This document shows positions 30,224-40,211 of a stretch of DNA of 64,000 nt, one piece after another. Each line of letters opens with the position of its first letter. The stretch's first letter is position 1. This DNA comes from Pseudomonadaceae bacterium SI-3 (GTDB lineage Bacteria; Pseudomonadota; Gammaproteobacteria; Pseudomonadales; Pseudomonadaceae). The stretch is from the NCBI GenBank assembly GCA_004010935.1, contig CP026511.1, positions 4,216,001 through 4,280,000 on the forward strand, given 5' to 3'. A program made the translations under genes and the position numbers. A model generated the notes under the pieces. It made no database searches. It saw only the letters and a program-made list of their open reading frames with translations, and was not told the DNA's origin.

Positions 30224-33200
30224 TCACAGCAGCTCCACTTTCGGCAGCCAGACACGGATCAGCGAGAACAGACGGTCCAGATCGATGGGCTTGGCCAGGT
30301 AATCGTTGGCACCCGACCGCAGGCAGCGATCCTGATCGTCTTTCATCGCCTTGGCGGTCACTGCGATGATCGGCAGTTTGGCGAAGCGCGGGTCCTTGCG
30401 GATCTCCTGCATGGCGGTGAATCCGTCCATCTCCGGCATCATGATGTCCATCAGCACCAGATCGATGTCGCCGACATTCTGCAACTGAGCGATGGCTTCA
30501 TGACCGTTGCGGGCGATCTCGATCAGCGCGCCCTTCTGCTCCAGTGCGCTGGTCAAGGCGAAAACGTTACGCACGTCATCGTCGACCACTAGGATCTTGC
30601 GGCCCTCGAAAGCTTTTTCTCGGCTGCGCACGCTTTTGAGCATCTTCTGCCGCTCCGGCGGCATATCGGATTCGACCTTGTGCAGGAACAACGTGACTTC
30701 GTCGAGCAGCCGCTCCGGCGACCGTGCGCCCTTGATGATGATCGAGCGCGAGTATTTCAGTAGCGCACCCTCTTCGTCGCGAGTCAGGTTGCGTCCGGTA
30801 TAAACAATGACCGGAGGGAAGGAGCAGATGTCTTCACGCGCCATGCGTTCGAGCAGCTCGTGGCCGTCCATGTCCGGTAGCTTGAGGTCGATGATCATGC
30901 AGTCGAACACAGTGGAACGCAGCAGCTCCAGGGCCTGCTCGCCGAACTCCACGGCGGTGATCTCGATGTCGACGTCCTCGATCAGCCGCGACACGCTTTC
31001 ACGCTGACGCGCGTCATCTTCGACCAGCAGGATACGTTTGACCTTCTGCTCCAGCTTGGCTTCGAAGAGGCCGAACACGGCCTTGAGATCCTCACGGGTC
31101 GTCGGCTTAGTGGCGTAGCCGATGGCTCCCATCTGCAACGCAGCTTCCTTGCGGTCTTCCACCGACACGATATGCACTGGAATGTGCCGTGTGATGGGAT
31201 TTTCCTTGAGCCGTTCGAGCACCGTAAGACCGGAATGGTCCGGCAGCCGCATGTCCAGCAGGATCGCATCGGGACGGTACTGCACAGCCGTGTCGAAACC
31301 GCGATCAGCGTTCTGTGCGATCAGACAGCTGTACTTCAGTTCGTGGGCCAGATCGCGAAGGATGCCGGCAAATTGCGGCTCGTCTTCGATCACCAGCACC
31401 GAACGCTCGAACGGGAAGCGCTCGCGGTCGTCCGTAAGCGTCGCCACGCCCTGCTCCGGCACCGGCACCGGTCTCGGCGTCGCGGCGATCGGCGTCGCAA
31501 CCGGTGCCGGCGCGTCCGGGATATCGAACGACTTCGGCTCAGGCAAAGGCTCGGGGTCCTGCTCGACCACCGGGGCGCTGTAGTTCTCCGGAACGATCAA
31601 TGTGAACACACTGCCGGCCCCCGGTTCGCTACTGACTTCAATGGTGCCGCCGAGCAACTGGGCCAGCTCACGGGAGATGGACAAGCCCAGCCCGGTGCCG
31701 CCATAACGCCGGTTGGTGGTGCCATCGGCCTGACGGAAGGCTTCGAAGATGACTTCCTGCTGGTCGGCGGGGATACCGATTCCGGAATCACGCACGGCAA
31801 AGGCTATCTGTTGGTCGTCACGGCGCGTGACCCGAAGTTCTACCGAGCCCTTCTCGGTGAACTTGAAGGCATTGGACAACAGGTTCTTGAGAATCTGCTC
31901 CAGCCGCTGGCGGTCGGTATAGAGGCTCGGCGGCAAGTCCTCGGCCAGCTCGACATTGAACTGCAGCGACTTTTCCAGCGCCTGGGCGAGAAACAGGCTC
32001 TTCAGGCCATCGACCAGTCGCGTGAGAATCAACAGCTCGGGATGGACATCCAGCTTGCCGGCTTCGACCTTCGAGATATCCAGAATGTCGTTGATCAGAT
32101 TGAGCAGATCGTTGCCCGCCGAATAGATCGAGCGCGCAAACTGCACCTGGTCTTCCTGCAGATTGCCGTGCGGATTGTCGGCCAGCAATTTAGACAGAAT
32201 CAGCGAGCTGTTCAGCGGCGTGCGCAGCTCGTGGGACATGTTGGCGAGGAATTCCGATTTGTAACGACTGGCGCGCTGCAACTCATCGGCGCGCTCTTCG
32301 AGCATCAGCTGCACCTCATGCAGGCGATGGTTCTTCAGGTCCATTTCATCGCGCTGCTGCGCCAGCGCCTGGGTCTGTTCGGCGAGCTGCTCGTTGGTCT
32401 GCTCCAGCTCGGCCTGCTGCTCTTCCATGTGCGCCTGTGACTCGCGCAAGGCGTTGGATTGCTCCTCAAGCTCTTCGTTGGCCGCGCGAAGCTCTTCTTG
32501 CTGGACCTGTAACTCTTCGTTGAGCTGCTGGGTTTCAGCAAGCATGCGCTGCAGCCGCTGGCGATAGCGCGCAGCCTCGATGGCCGAGCCGATATTTTCG
32601 CTGACCCGCCGCAGCAACTCATTGTCCTCGTCACGCAGGGGTCGCAAGAAGCCGACTTCCAGCACGGCGTTGAGCATGCCGCTGTCTTCCACCGGGAAGA
32701 TCAGTACGGACGAGGCGGCGGCGCTGCCCAGCGCCGAACTCACGTTCAGATAACCCTGCGGCACGTTGTCGAGCTGCATTACGCGACGCTCCAACGCCAC
32801 CTGGCCCACCAATCCCTCGCCCAGCTCAAGATTGCGGCCGGCATGCAACCGGTCCCGATCCCAGCCGAATTCCGCGACCCGCTGCAGTTTGCCTTCCTGG
32901 GTGACATACAGCGCCCCGACCGCAACGCCGAGGTAGCGGGCCAGGAAACCAAGCACGTTCTGGCCCAGCGTCGGCAAGGCCTGCTCGCCGATCATCGACT
33001 CGCTGAGCTGGGTCTGACCGTTTCGATACCAAGCCTGCTTTTCCAGTGCGGCGGCATGCGCCTGTTGCTGTTGGAGCGACTCCGAATAGCTATCCGACAA
33101 ACTGATCAGGTCGCGCCGCCCGAAATAGACCAGCAGGCCGCTGAAAATCAGACTGAACAGCAGAAACCCGCCGATCAAAGCGGTGGTGATCGTTTCGGAC

Positions 33201-33733
33201 GTATCGGTACGATCGGCTCGGATTTGTCGTTCGTAGGCAATGAACTCGTTGAGCAGCCGACGCTGTTCTTCCTTCAGCTTCAACCCTTCCTGACTGCGCA
33301 CATACTCAACAACGGATTCGTTCCGAGCCCTGCGGGCGATCGCCTCCTCGGAAAACGCGATCCATTGCTCATGCAGCCGACCAAGGCGCTCGACACGATT
33401 CAGCTGTACCGGATCATCGGCGGCGTAATCAGCAATCAAGTCGAACTGGCTTTCGAATACGGGCAGTTCGTTTCGGTAGGGTTCGAGAAAAGCATCGTCC
33501 CCGGCAATCAGATAGCCTCGCATCGAGGCTTCCAGGTCACCCATCACTTTCAGCATGTCGTGAGCGTAAGCAACGCCCACCACGGAGCGCTCGACCCAGT
33601 GACTGACGTTGAGCAGGAAGTAGACGATGGCGCTGAAGAAAAACGCGCTGAGGAAACCGAAACCGAGGGGCACCGCCACGTTGCGGTTGAGGATTCGCTT
33701 GAAGTGATTCTGATCGATGAAAGAGTCGCCCAT
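30224..33733 (-). CDS. Membrane hybrid histidine kinase with CHASE3, GAF, HisKA, HATPase and three receivers
   Basis: 1169-residue sensor. TM helix near 17-39, CHASE3-like periplasmic domain to about 180, TM helix near 183-205, GAF domain about 255-390, and a long Q/E-rich coiled coil about 390-490. HisKA follows with [14 protein letters not shown] (His near 500), then HATPase ([20 protein letters not shown]) to about 690 and a Pro-rich linker. The three receivers have acceptor Asp in [12 protein letters not shown] (near 826), [12 protein letters not shown] (near 948) and [12 protein letters not shown] (near 1094). A GTG further upstream opens the frame, but the ATG at 33733 has AGGAAGGA before it and starts just ahead of TM1. 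It is the first gene of the kinase-cheR-cheB-REC/kinase operon. Confidence 0.92.
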   Translation of the reverse strand: MGDSFIDQNHFKRILNRNVAVPLGFGFLSAFFFSAIVYFLLNVSHWVERSVVGVAYAHDMLKVMGDLEASMRGYLIAGDDAFLEPYRNELPVFESQFDLIADYAADDPVQLNRVERLGRLHEQWIAFSEEAIARRARNESVVEYVRSQEGLKLKEEQRRLLNEFIAYERQIRADRTDTSETITTALIGGFLLFSLIFSGLLVYFGRRDLISLSDSYSESLQQQQAHAAALEKQAWYRNGQTQLSESMIGEQALPTLGQNVLGFLARYLGVAVGALYVTQEGKLQRVAEFGWDRDRLHAGRNLELGEGLVGQVALERRVMQLDNVPQGYLNVSSALGSAAASSVLIFPVEDSGMLNAVLEVGFLRPLRDEDNELLRRVSENIGSAIEAARYRQRLQRMLAETQQLNEELQVQQEELRAANEELEEQSNALRESQAHMEEQQAELEQTNEQLAEQTQALAQQRDEMDLKNHRLHEVQLMLEERADELQRASRYKSEFLANMSHELRTPLNSSLILSKLLADNPHGNLQEDQVQFARSIYSAGNDLLNLINDILDISKVEAGKLDVHPELLILTRLVDGLKSLFLAQALEKSLQFNVELAEDLPPSLYTDRQRLEQILKNLLSNAFKFTEKGSVELRVTRRDDQQIAFAVRDSGIGIPADQQEVIFEAFRQADGTTNRRYGGTGLGLSISRELAQLLGGTIEVSSEPGAGSVFTLIVPENYSAPVVEQDPEPLPEPKSFDIPDAPAPVATPIAATPRPVPVPEQGVATLTDDRERFPFERSVLVIEDEPQFAGILRDLAHELKYSCLIAQNADRGFDTAVQYRPDAILLDMRLPDHSGLTVLERLKENPITRHIPVHIVSVEDRKEAALQMGAIGYATKPTTREDLKAVFGLFEAKLEQKVKRILLVEDDARQRESVSRLIEDVDIEITAVEFGEQALELLRSTVFDCMIIDLKLPDMDGHELLERMAREDICSFPPVIVYTGRNLTRDEEGALLKYSRSIIIKGARSPERLLDEVTLFLHKVESDMPPERQKMLKSVRSREKAFEGRKILVVDDDVRNVFALTSALEQKGALIEIARNGHEAIAQLQNVGDIDLVLMDIMMPEMDGFTAMQEIRKDPRFAKLPIIAVTAKAMKDDQDRCLRSGANDYLAKPIDLDRLFSLIRVWLPKVELL

Positions 33734-33901
33734 CTGGTTCCTTCCTGGGTACTGTGCGAGCAACAGCGACCCACGGCCATGCGGGCGGCTGCGTCGCCAC
33801 CAGCGAACGCCTCCGATCCCGACAAGTTCTTGATGACTCGCGCGAGATGCCACAACGCGCGCAGTCGACCGCGGACTCTACACCGCCTCGCTTGCAAGCA
33901 C

Positions 33902-33927
33902 AAAAAAGCCCGGCCGAATGGCCGGGC
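33902..33927 (-). terminator. Rho-independent terminator of the Pmp3 gene
   Basis: On the minus strand GCCCGGCC (33927-33920), loop ATTC, GGCCGGGC (33915-33908), then six T (33907-33902). It is a strong terminator that separates the small Pmp3 gene from the kinase operon. Confidence 0.88.
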
Positions 33928-33949
33928 CCTGTTGCTCGCTGATCAACCC

Positions 33950-34108
33950 TCAGCGACGGGCGATGATCCAGACTGCGTGAATGATGCCGGGGATGTAGCC
34001 CAACAGCGTCAGCAGAATATTCAGCCAGAAGGCGCCACCCAGGCCAACTTGCAGGAACACCCCTAGCGGCGGCAGCAATATAGCGATGATGATGCGAATC
34101 AGGTCCAT
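33950..34108 (-). CDS. YqaE/Pmp3-family small membrane protein
   Basis: 52-residue protein that I translated from the minus strand; too short for most gene callers. It begins MDLIRIIIAILLPPLGVFLQ and includes the family motif LLPPLGVFLQVG and the second helix LNILLTLLGYIPGIIHAVW, so it has two membrane helices with short tails. Pmp3/YqaE proteins are small stress-linked membrane hydrophobins in plants, fungi and bacteria. The start ATG has GGGGAACC just before it. It is followed by a strong terminator and is therefore a single-gene unit. Confidence 0.88.
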   Translation of the reverse strand: MDLIRIIIAILLPPLGVFLQVGLGGAFWLNILLTLLGYIPGIIHAVWIIARR

Positions 34109-34497
34109 TGTGGTTCCCCCTCAGTCTGGTTTTGGCCAATTGGCTTACTGTGAATCGACCGAATCGCCGGAGAGGGGTTCCTTTCCGGCGGGAATCAGGG
34201 GCTGGCAGGGCCACAGGACCCGGGAGTTCGATGGAACAACCACAACCGAGACGGCAGTGATTTCAAGCATCCGGTAGCGACCGTTTGAGTCGCCAGGGGC
34301 ACCCAAAGGGTGCACGAGAGAGAGAACGCGGCTGGCCGTGGAATTGGGTCAGCTGAATGCGCAGATGCCGCCTGCCTTGTGAGCCGCGCGCAACGCCGAG
34401 CAGTATCGCTTCAGCCGGCGGACTATCGCAGATACATCAGGCCCGTCGCCATACGCGAAAGGTCGAACATGACAACCGGATTCCCGAGCCAGTGCCG
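34109..34497. other. Intergenic region, no gene recognised
   Basis: 389 bases containing the upstream region of the Pmp3 gene and the 3' side of the small membrane protein gene. A short hairpin GCACCC-AAA-GGGTGC lies near 34300. Reading frames present lack an RBS and resemble nothing I know. Confidence 0.5.
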
Positions 34498-34716
34498 CTA
34501 ACGGTGCCTTGGCGGTTCAGGCCTGTTGCGCTTGCGCCGGATGTTGATCCACGACAGCACGGCCAGCGCCAGCATCAGCCCGGTCATGTTGAAGTTGCCG
34601 ATCACTGCGTAGCCCAACGCCGCCAGCGAACAGGCTACCAAACCGACCCACCTCACGTAGCCCATCATGGTGCGCACCGCGCCTCCGACGCGATCATCCT
34701 CTGGCTGCCCCATCAA
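34498..34716 (-). CDS. Small hypothetical membrane protein after the MBL hydrolase
   Basis: 72-residue protein with a charged N-terminus (MMGQPEDDRVGG), two probable hydrophobic helices at about 22-40 and 43-58, and a basic tail (RRKRNRPEPPRHR). I do not recognise the family. Its ATG overlaps the stop of the MBL-fold gene by four bases (ATGA), which is good evidence for a real, co-translated gene. Confidence 0.6.
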   Translation of the reverse strand: MMGQPEDDRVGGAVRTMMGYVRWVGLVACSLAALGYAVIGNFNMTGLMLALAVLSWINIRRKRNRPEPPRHR

Positions 34717-35546
34717 ACCGACCTCGCCCGCATGCGTTCAAGCTCCTTGGCATCATGGCTGCAGAACAGCGTCACCTCGTCCTTGTGCTCCAGCGACAGG
34801 GTCCAGAGCCGATGCTGGTTTGCCAGGCGTGCCGTGCGATCGGTCTCCATCATGCGCTGATAGAAGCGCAGCCCCGGCGTGCAATGACGTTTGGTCTGGC
34901 CGACTTCATCGCGGTAGAAATAGGCGTCACCGGCGTGCAGCAGCCAACCGTGACCGGTATCCAGCGCGACACCAGCGTGGCCATGGGTGTGCCCGGTGAG
35001 CGGGATCAGCAGGATCTCCGGCGGAAGGCCACGTAGTTCCCGTACCGCCTGAAAACCGAACCAGGTGTCCCCGCCCGGCTCGTAGAACTGCCAGTGGCGC
35101 ACCTCATCCCATTGCTGGTGGCGATAGCGGCGGTGGCCGAGGAAGCTGTGAGTTGAGCGCGCCGCGTCCATCTCGCGCTGAAGCACGTGGACCTGGGCAT
35201 TGGGAAAGTCCGCGAGCCCACCGGCATGGTCGAAATCCAGATGGGTGAGCACGATGTGCTGCACGTCATCCGCGCTGAAACCCAACTGCCGAACCTGCTC
35301 CAGCGCCGTGAAGCGACGCTCGAACTTGATGTTGTTGAAGGCAATGAAGAACGAACTGAGTCGCTTGCGTGGCTCCAGCACATCGCAGCTGCCAAAGCCG
35401 GTATCGACCAGCACCAGCCCATGCCCATCGGTCTCGATCAACAGACAGTGGCACACTAAGCTGGCGGTCAGCCCGCTGCTGAAGCCGTCGAACAGCTTGC
35501 CGCCGACCGGGCACATACAGCCGCAATTGAGATGATGAATGCGCAT
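34713..35546 (-). CDS. MBL-fold metallohydrolase, lactonase-like
   Basis: 277-residue cytoplasmic zinc hydrolase. Metal-binding motif LTHLDFDHAGG (HxxxDH variant HLDFDH) is near residues 101-111, with further ligands in LTGHTHGHAGVAL (near 192), HAGDAYF (near 208) and FCSHD (near 263). The overall pattern resembles AHL lactonases (AiiA/AttM class) and related MBL hydrolases; N-acyl homoserine lactone cleavage is possible but not shown. The N-terminal CGCMCP cluster is a notable feature. It heads a two-gene unit with the small membrane protein and is divergent from the NfeD operon. Confidence 0.78.
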   Translation of the reverse strand: MRIHHLNCGCMCPVGGKLFDGFSSGLTASLVCHCLLIETDGHGLVLVDTGFGSCDVLEPRKRLSSFFIAFNNIKFERRFTALEQVRQLGFSADDVQHIVLTHLDFDHAGGLADFPNAQVHVLQREMDAARSTHSFLGHRRYRHQQWDEVRHWQFYEPGGDTWFGFQAVRELRGLPPEILLIPLTGHTHGHAGVALDTGHGWLLHAGDAYFYRDEVGQTKRHCTPGLRFYQRMMETDRTARLANQHRLWTLSLEHKDEVTLFCSHDAKELERMRARSV

Positions 35547-35786
35547 GGAAATCTCCTCAGGAGCGGAGCATCACGCAACGGAACGCTGCGCCGTCGAGCC
35601 CCTTTGTTCAGCCTCGTATAGGTTGTGAGGCTCGCCTACTGCGCAGAGTTCAGGTGCCGGCGCCATTGACCGATGACCTGAGGCAAGGCCCCGCACGATG
35701 GAGAGGAACCTGCGGCCGGCTGGACTATCCTCCGAGGACTGCCTCGATCAATCACCGGCTTGCCGTCGACCTGGGAGTCACAGCTG

Positions 35787-37151
35787 ATGCATCGTCGCTT
35801 CACTCAACGATTCGCCTGGCTGCTTGGCGTGCTGCTGGCCTTCGCCAGTGCTGCACATGCGGCCGACCCGGTCATGGTGCTGCGAGTAGACGGGATTATC
35901 GGCCCGGCCAGCGCCGACTACGTCATCCGCGGCATCCAAAGGGCGCAGGACGCTGATGCGCAACTGCTGGTGCTGGAGCTGGACACGCCCGGCGGGCTGG
36001 ATAGCTCGATGCGCGCCATGATCAAGAAGATCCTCGCCAGCCCGGTGCCTATAGCCACCTATGTCACGCCCAGCGGCTCGCGGGCGGCCAGCGCCGGCAC
36101 CTACCTGCTCTACGCCAGCCACATCGCCGCCATGACCCCCGGCACCAACCTGGGCGCCGCGACTCCGGTGCAGATCGGAGGCGGTGGGGGCCAACCGGTG
36201 CCTTCGCCGGATGCCGAGAAGGGAAATGAAAACAGCGGCGACGCCATGAGCCGCAAACAGGTCAACGACGCAGCAGCGTACATTCGTGGTCTGGCGCAAC
36301 TGCGCGAGCGCAATGCCGAATGGGCCGAGCGGGCGGTACGAGAGGCCGTCAGCCTCTCGGCAGCCGAGGCGCTGGAGCAGAACGTGGTCGACTACCTGGC
36401 CAGCGATCTCGATGACCTGCTGACCCAGCTGAATGGCAAGACGGTCGAGACCCGCGCAGGCACGCGCACGCTGCAGACTGCCGACGCCACTCTCGAGCGC
36501 CATGACCCGGACTGGCGGGTGCGCCTGCTGGCCGTCATCACCAACCCCAGCGTGGCGCTGATCCTGATGATGATCGGCATCTATGGACTGGTCTTTGAAT
36601 TTTCCAACCCGGGCACCGGTGGTGGTGGCGTCATCGGCGGGATCTGCCTGCTGCTGGCGATGTTTTCGCTGCAGATGCTGCCGGTCAACTATGCGGGCGT
36701 CGCACTGATCCTGCTGGGCCTGGCGTTCATGATCGCCGAGGCCTTCGTTCCCAGCTTCGGCGTGCTCGGCCTCGGCGGCGTGGCCGCCTTCGTCACCGGC
36801 GCGGTGATTCTGATCGACACCGAAGTGCCGGGCTTCAGCATCCCGCTGGCGCTGATCGGCACGCTTGCTGTCATCAGCGCGTTGCTGGTCTTTGGCATCG
36901 TCAGCATGGCGCTGAAAGCCCGGCGGCGACCGATAGTCAGCGGCGATGCCGACCTGATCGGCACCCTGACCCAGATTACCGGCATCAAACCAGATGAGCC
37001 GGGCACCGGTTGGGTTCAGCTACACGGTGAACACTGGCAAGTGCATGGAACCGGGCCACTGCAGGTGGGTCAGCAGGTCCGCGTGGTGGCACGGCATGGC
37101 TTGCAACTGGATGTGACTGCGGCCGACAGGCCGTCAACCGAGAAGAGGTGA
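35787..37151 (+). CDS. NfeD/ClpP-class membrane serine protease (stomatin partner)
   Basis: 454-residue membrane protease of the NfeD family. A signal peptide or anchor ends near AHAADP (residue 30). The ClpP-like protease region at about 30-230 includes LELDTPGGLDSSMR (oxyanion part) and SGSRAASAGTYLL, where the second Ser should be the nucleophile (near residue 109). Four or five membrane helices at about 250-390 follow, then a soluble OB-like NfeD C-terminal domain. The ATG at 35787 gives the signal peptide directly; the frame opens nine codons earlier without a clear RBS. It is encoded three bases before a slipin gene. NfeD proteases are known to cut stomatins. Confidence 0.88.
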   Translation: MHRRFTQRFAWLLGVLLAFASAAHAADPVMVLRVDGIIGPASADYVIRGIQRAQDADAQLLVLELDTPGGLDSSMRAMIKKILASPVPIATYVTPSGSRAASAGTYLLYASHIAAMTPGTNLGAATPVQIGGGGGQPVPSPDAEKGNENSGDAMSRKQVNDAAAYIRGLAQLRERNAEWAERAVREAVSLSAAEALEQNVVDYLASDLDDLLTQLNGKTVETRAGTRTLQTADATLERHDPDWRVRLLAVITNPSVALILMMIGIYGLVFEFSNPGTGGGGVIGGICLLLAMFSLQMLPVNYAGVALILLGLAFMIAEAFVPSFGVLGLGGVAAFVTGAVILIDTEVPGFSIPLALIGTLAVISALLVFGIVSMALKARRRPIVSGDADLIGTLTQITGIKPDEPGTGWVQLHGEHWQVHGTGPLQVGQQVRVVARHGLQLDVTAADRPSTEKR

Positions 37152-37154
37152 AGC

Positions 37155-37916
37155 ATGGGTCTTGAAATGAGTTTTATCGTCGTCGCGGTGCTGGTGATTG
37201 CACTGCTGGCTTCGACGTTCCGCATTTTGCGTGAATACGAGCGCGGCGTGGTGTTTCAGCTGGGCCGCTTCTGGAAGGTCAAGGGGCCGGGGCTGATCCT
37301 GATCATTCCCGGCATCCAGCAGATGGTCCGGGTCGACCTGCGCACCTTGGTCCTGGACGTTCCAACCCAGGACGTAATCTCGCGCGACAACGTCTCGGTG
37401 AAGGTCAATGCGGTGGTCTACTACCGCGTGCTGGATGCTGAAAAGGCGATCATTCAGGTCGAGGACTACCACTCGGCCACCAGCCAGCTGGCGCAGACGA
37501 CGCTGCGTGCGGTGCTCGGCAAGCACGATCTGGACGACATGCTGGCCGAACGCGAGCAGCTCAATAACGACATTCAGCAAGTGCTCGACACGCAGACCGA
37601 CGCCTGGGGCATCAAGGTCGCCAACGTCGAAATCAAGCATGTGGACCTCGACGAATCGATGATCCGCGCCATCGCCCGGCAGGCCGAGGCGGAACGCGAG
37701 CGTCGCGCCAAGGTCATTCATGCAGAAGGCGAGCTGCAGGCCTCGGAAAAACTTATGCAGGCCGCCGAAATGCTCGGGCGCCAACCCGGAGCCATGCAAC
37801 TGCGCTACATGCAGACGCTGAGCAACATCGCTGGCGACAAGAATTCGACCATCGTCTTCCCGCTGCCTATGGAGCTGCTCCAAGGCCTGGGCAACCTCAC
37901 CAAGAAAAATGAGTAG
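37155..37916 (+). CDS. Slipin/stomatin-like SPFH membrane protein
   Basis: 253-residue SPFH protein with one N-terminal helix ([14 protein letters not shown]), then [20 protein letters not shown] and the conserved [18 protein letters not shown] segment near 72-89, and a C-terminal coiled coil with [19 protein letters not shown] near 175-193. Slipins oligomerise in the membrane and are substrates or partners of NfeD proteases. It lies directly after the NfeD gene and six to nine bases before a lipoprotein gene. Confidence 0.92.
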   Translation: MGLEMSFIVVAVLVIALLASTFRILREYERGVVFQLGRFWKVKGPGLILIIPGIQQMVRVDLRTLVLDVPTQDVISRDNVSVKVNAVVYYRVLDAEKAIIQVEDYHSATSQLAQTTLRAVLGKHDLDDMLAEREQLNNDIQQVLDTQTDAWGIKVANVEIKHVDLDESMIRAIARQAEAERERRAKVIHAEGELQASEKLMQAAEMLGRQPGAMQLRYMQTLSNIAGDKNSTIVFPLPMELLQGLGNLTKKNE

Positions 37917-37925
37917 AGACCTTAT

Positions 37926-38426
37926 ATGCCCCTGCGCTCAGCCGTACCCGTTGTTCGCCTGCTGTCGGTCTGCCTGCTGGCACTGACGCTCACTGCCTGC
38001 GCGGCTTTCTTCGACCACGACCCGCTCAACGTACAGGTGGCCGGCATCCAACCGCTGCCCGGGGAAGGGCTGGAGCTGCGCATGGCGGTGAAACTACGGG
38101 TGCAGAATCCCAACGACCGCCCGCTGGATTACGACGGCGTAGCGCTGGAGCTGGAAATCAACGGACGCAACCTGGCCAGCGGCGTCAGCGACGCAAGCGG
38201 CACCATCCCACGCTTCGGCGAAACCGTATTGAGCGTGCCGATGACCATCTCGGCATTCTCTGCCGCGCGGCAAGCGCTGGGTCTGGCTGAGCACATCGGC
38301 ATGGATGAAGTGCCCTATGTGCTGCGCGGGAAACTGGCGGGCGGGAGGACGTTCGGCACTCAGCGGTTCATCGAGAAAGGCACCCTGAATCTGGAAGGCG
38401 CGTTGCCAAGCCCGTATCGGCGGTGA
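37926..38426 (+). CDS. LEA14/WHy-domain lipoprotein
   Basis: 166-residue predicted lipoprotein. The signal peptide ends in the lipobox LTAC (Cys near 24). The mature part is a single LEA type 2 (water stress and hypersensitive response) beta-sandwich: LRMAVKLRVQNPNDRPLDYD (about 51-70) is the hallmark NPN segment. Bacterial members are of unknown function but are tied to desiccation or envelope stress. It closes the NfeD-slipin operon. Confidence 0.82.
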   Translation: MPLRSAVPVVRLLSVCLLALTLTACAAFFDHDPLNVQVAGIQPLPGEGLELRMAVKLRVQNPNDRPLDYDGVALELEINGRNLASGVSDASGTIPRFGETVLSVPMTISAFSAARQALGLAEHIGMDEVPYVLRGKLAGGRTFGTQRFIEKGTLNLEGALPSPYRR

Positions 38427-38501
38427 ATCGCCAGGTTTCGCAGCTGGCAGACGCGCTCTGGCAAGCGGATAGCTAGGCCAGCGGTATCTCCGAACGCCTC
38501 A

Positions 38502-38563
38502 CGAGCAAGCTCGCTCCTACAAAGGCATCTACCGCCTCGCCGAGTAGCGCGCGCTTGCTCGCA
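38502..38563. repeat. Pseudomonas-type REP element pair
   Basis: CGAGCAAGCTCGCTCCTACA at 38502-38521 and the inverted GCTTGCTCGC near 38554-38563 form the head-to-head REP arrangement common in Pseudomonas intergenic DNA. It lies between the convergent LEA14 and trehalase genes, where it may act as a bidirectional transcript end. Confidence 0.75.
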
Positions 38564-38612
38564 AATGGCAGGCCTGCCGGCCCGCTCCAGTTGCGGTGGC
38601 TGTCCGCCCGGT

Positions 38613-40211
38613 TCATTCCACCCGGCAGCGACCGGCTCGGCAACGGTGGGCTTCGTGAGACGGGTCGGCCTGCATCAGTTTGCGGGTCACGCCATTGGTC
38701 CAACCGAAGCCATCCTGCAATGGATACTCACCGCCGCCAGCGTGCTCGGTGCAGGGCCGCAGCACGTACTTCTCCACCAGCTTGCTCTCGCTTTCAAACA
38801 GCAGCGAGACGATCTTCAGCCAGCGCTCTTCGATCTGCAGTGCCAGTGCATCGTGACCATAGTGTTGCAGCCCACGGATGCCCATCCATTGCAGCGGCGC
38901 CCAGCCGTTCGGGCGGTCCCACTGCTCACCACTGCCGCCGACCTCGGTGGTGGACAGACCGCCAGGAGCGAGCAGCCGTTCGCGAACCACTTCAGCCACC
39001 CGCGCCGCCTGCTCGGCACTGGCAAGCTTGACGAACAGCGGCGTCAGGGTGGCAGCGGTAAGGTTGTCCCTAGGTTTTGCGAGGCACCAGTCGTAGTCGA
39101 AATAGGCGCCGTGCTGCTCGCTCCACAGGTAATGATCGATCGCAGCCAGACGCTTTTCGGCACGCTGACGGAACGCCTCGGCACAGTCATGTTGGCCCTT
39201 GGCGCGGCTGAGACGGGCGATCTGTCGCTCAAGGTTGTAGAGAAAGCTGTTCAGGTCCACCGGAATGATCTGCGTGGTGCGAATGCTCGACAGCCGCTGA
39301 GGATCGCCCAGCCAGCGCGAACTGAAATCCCAGCCGGACTCGGCACCGGCTCGCAGGTCGCGATAGACCTCATGCGCAGGCCGGCTGGATGAACGCGCCG
39401 TTTCGACGTCTTCGAGATAGGACTCCTCGCGCGGCGTGTCCCGCTCATCCCAATAGCGATTGAGTACGCTGCCATCGGCCAGACAAACGCAGCGACGATG
39501 GGATTCTCCGGGCCGCAACTGATCGTCCCCATCGGTCCAGAACGCGTGCTCCTTCCGCAACTGCGGCAGGTAATCGTTGGCGCGATGCACGCCGGACTCC
39601 TCGAACAGGTCCGTCATCAACGCGAAAACCGGCGGCTGCGAGCGGCTCAGGTAATAGGAGCGGTTGCCATTGGGCACATGGCCGTAGGTATCGATCAGGT
39701 AGGCGAAGTTGTCCGCCATTGATCGCAGCAACTCGCAATGCCCACTCTCATCCAGGCCGAGCATGGTGAAGTAGGAGTCCCAGTAGTACAGCTCGGTAAA
39801 ACGACCGCCCGGCACCACGTAGTCGTGGGGCAGCGGCAGCAGCGAGGAGAATTCCGGGTGCTGACGCGGGTGGCGGGTCAGCACTGGCCAGAGCCGGTCG
39901 ATGTGCTCATCCAAGGTATCGTCGGGGTTGGCGACGAACTCGGTTGGCTGTCGCTGGTAGACCTCGAAGTGCTCCAGCACAAATCCACGTAGATCGAAGC
40001 CGGGCTGGCTATTCTGCGCCCGATAGGCTTCGAGAATGCGCTCCGGATGCTGTCGCGGGGCGCAGTCGACGAAGGTCTTGCTGTCAGCAAACACCCGCTG
40101 CATCTGCACCGCCACGAACAGTTCCTGGTACCGGTCCGCGGGGGTCAGGGTATCGGCGGCCGAAACCGCGCGAGTGTCGTAATCGAAGTCGCTCGAAGGG
40201 ATATCGGTCAT
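38613..40211 (-). CDS. treF: Cytoplasmic trehalase (TreF-like)
   Basis: GH37 alpha,alpha-trehalase of 532 residues that splits trehalose into two glucoses. Signature 1 PGGRFTELYYWDSYFTMLGL is at about residues 135-154 and signature 2 at EQWDRPNGWAPLQW near 430-443 (Arg replaces the usual Tyr). No signal peptide is present, so it acts in the cytoplasm as TreF does. The frame is open six codons further upstream, but the ATG at 40211 forms an ATGA overlap with the preceding dehydrogenase gene. The C-terminal 15 residues after NGVTRKLMQ are Arg/His-rich and not typical. Confidence 0.87.
   Translation of the reverse strand: MTDIPSSDFDYDTRAVSAADTLTPADRYQELFVAVQMQRVFADSKTFVDCAPRQHPERILEAYRAQNSQPGFDLRGFVLEHFEVYQRQPTEFVANPDDTLDEHIDRLWPVLTRHPRQHPEFSSLLPLPHDYVVPGGRFTELYYWDSYFTMLGLDESGHCELLRSMADNFAYLIDTYGHVPNGNRSYYLSRSQPPVFALMTDLFEESGVHRANDYLPQLRKEHAFWTDGDDQLRPGESHRRCVCLADGSVLNRYWDERDTPREESYLEDVETARSSSRPAHEVYRDLRAGAESGWDFSSRWLGDPQRLSSIRTTQIIPVDLNSFLYNLERQIARLSRAKGQHDCAEAFRQRAEKRLAAIDHYLWSEQHGAYFDYDWCLAKPRDNLTAATLTPLFVKLASAEQAARVAEVVRERLLAPGGLSTTEVGGSGEQWDRPNGWAPLQWMGIRGLQHYGHDALALQIEERWLKIVSLLFESESKLVEKYVLRPCTEHAGGGEYPLQDGFGWTNGVTRKLMQADPSHEAHRCRAGRCRVE

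Noticed and set aside
31172..32440. 422-residue open frame on the plus strand inside the large hybrid kinase gene
   Set aside because: Antisense shadow of the kinase and receiver coding sequence; composition is low-complexity Q/R-rich and no motif is seen.
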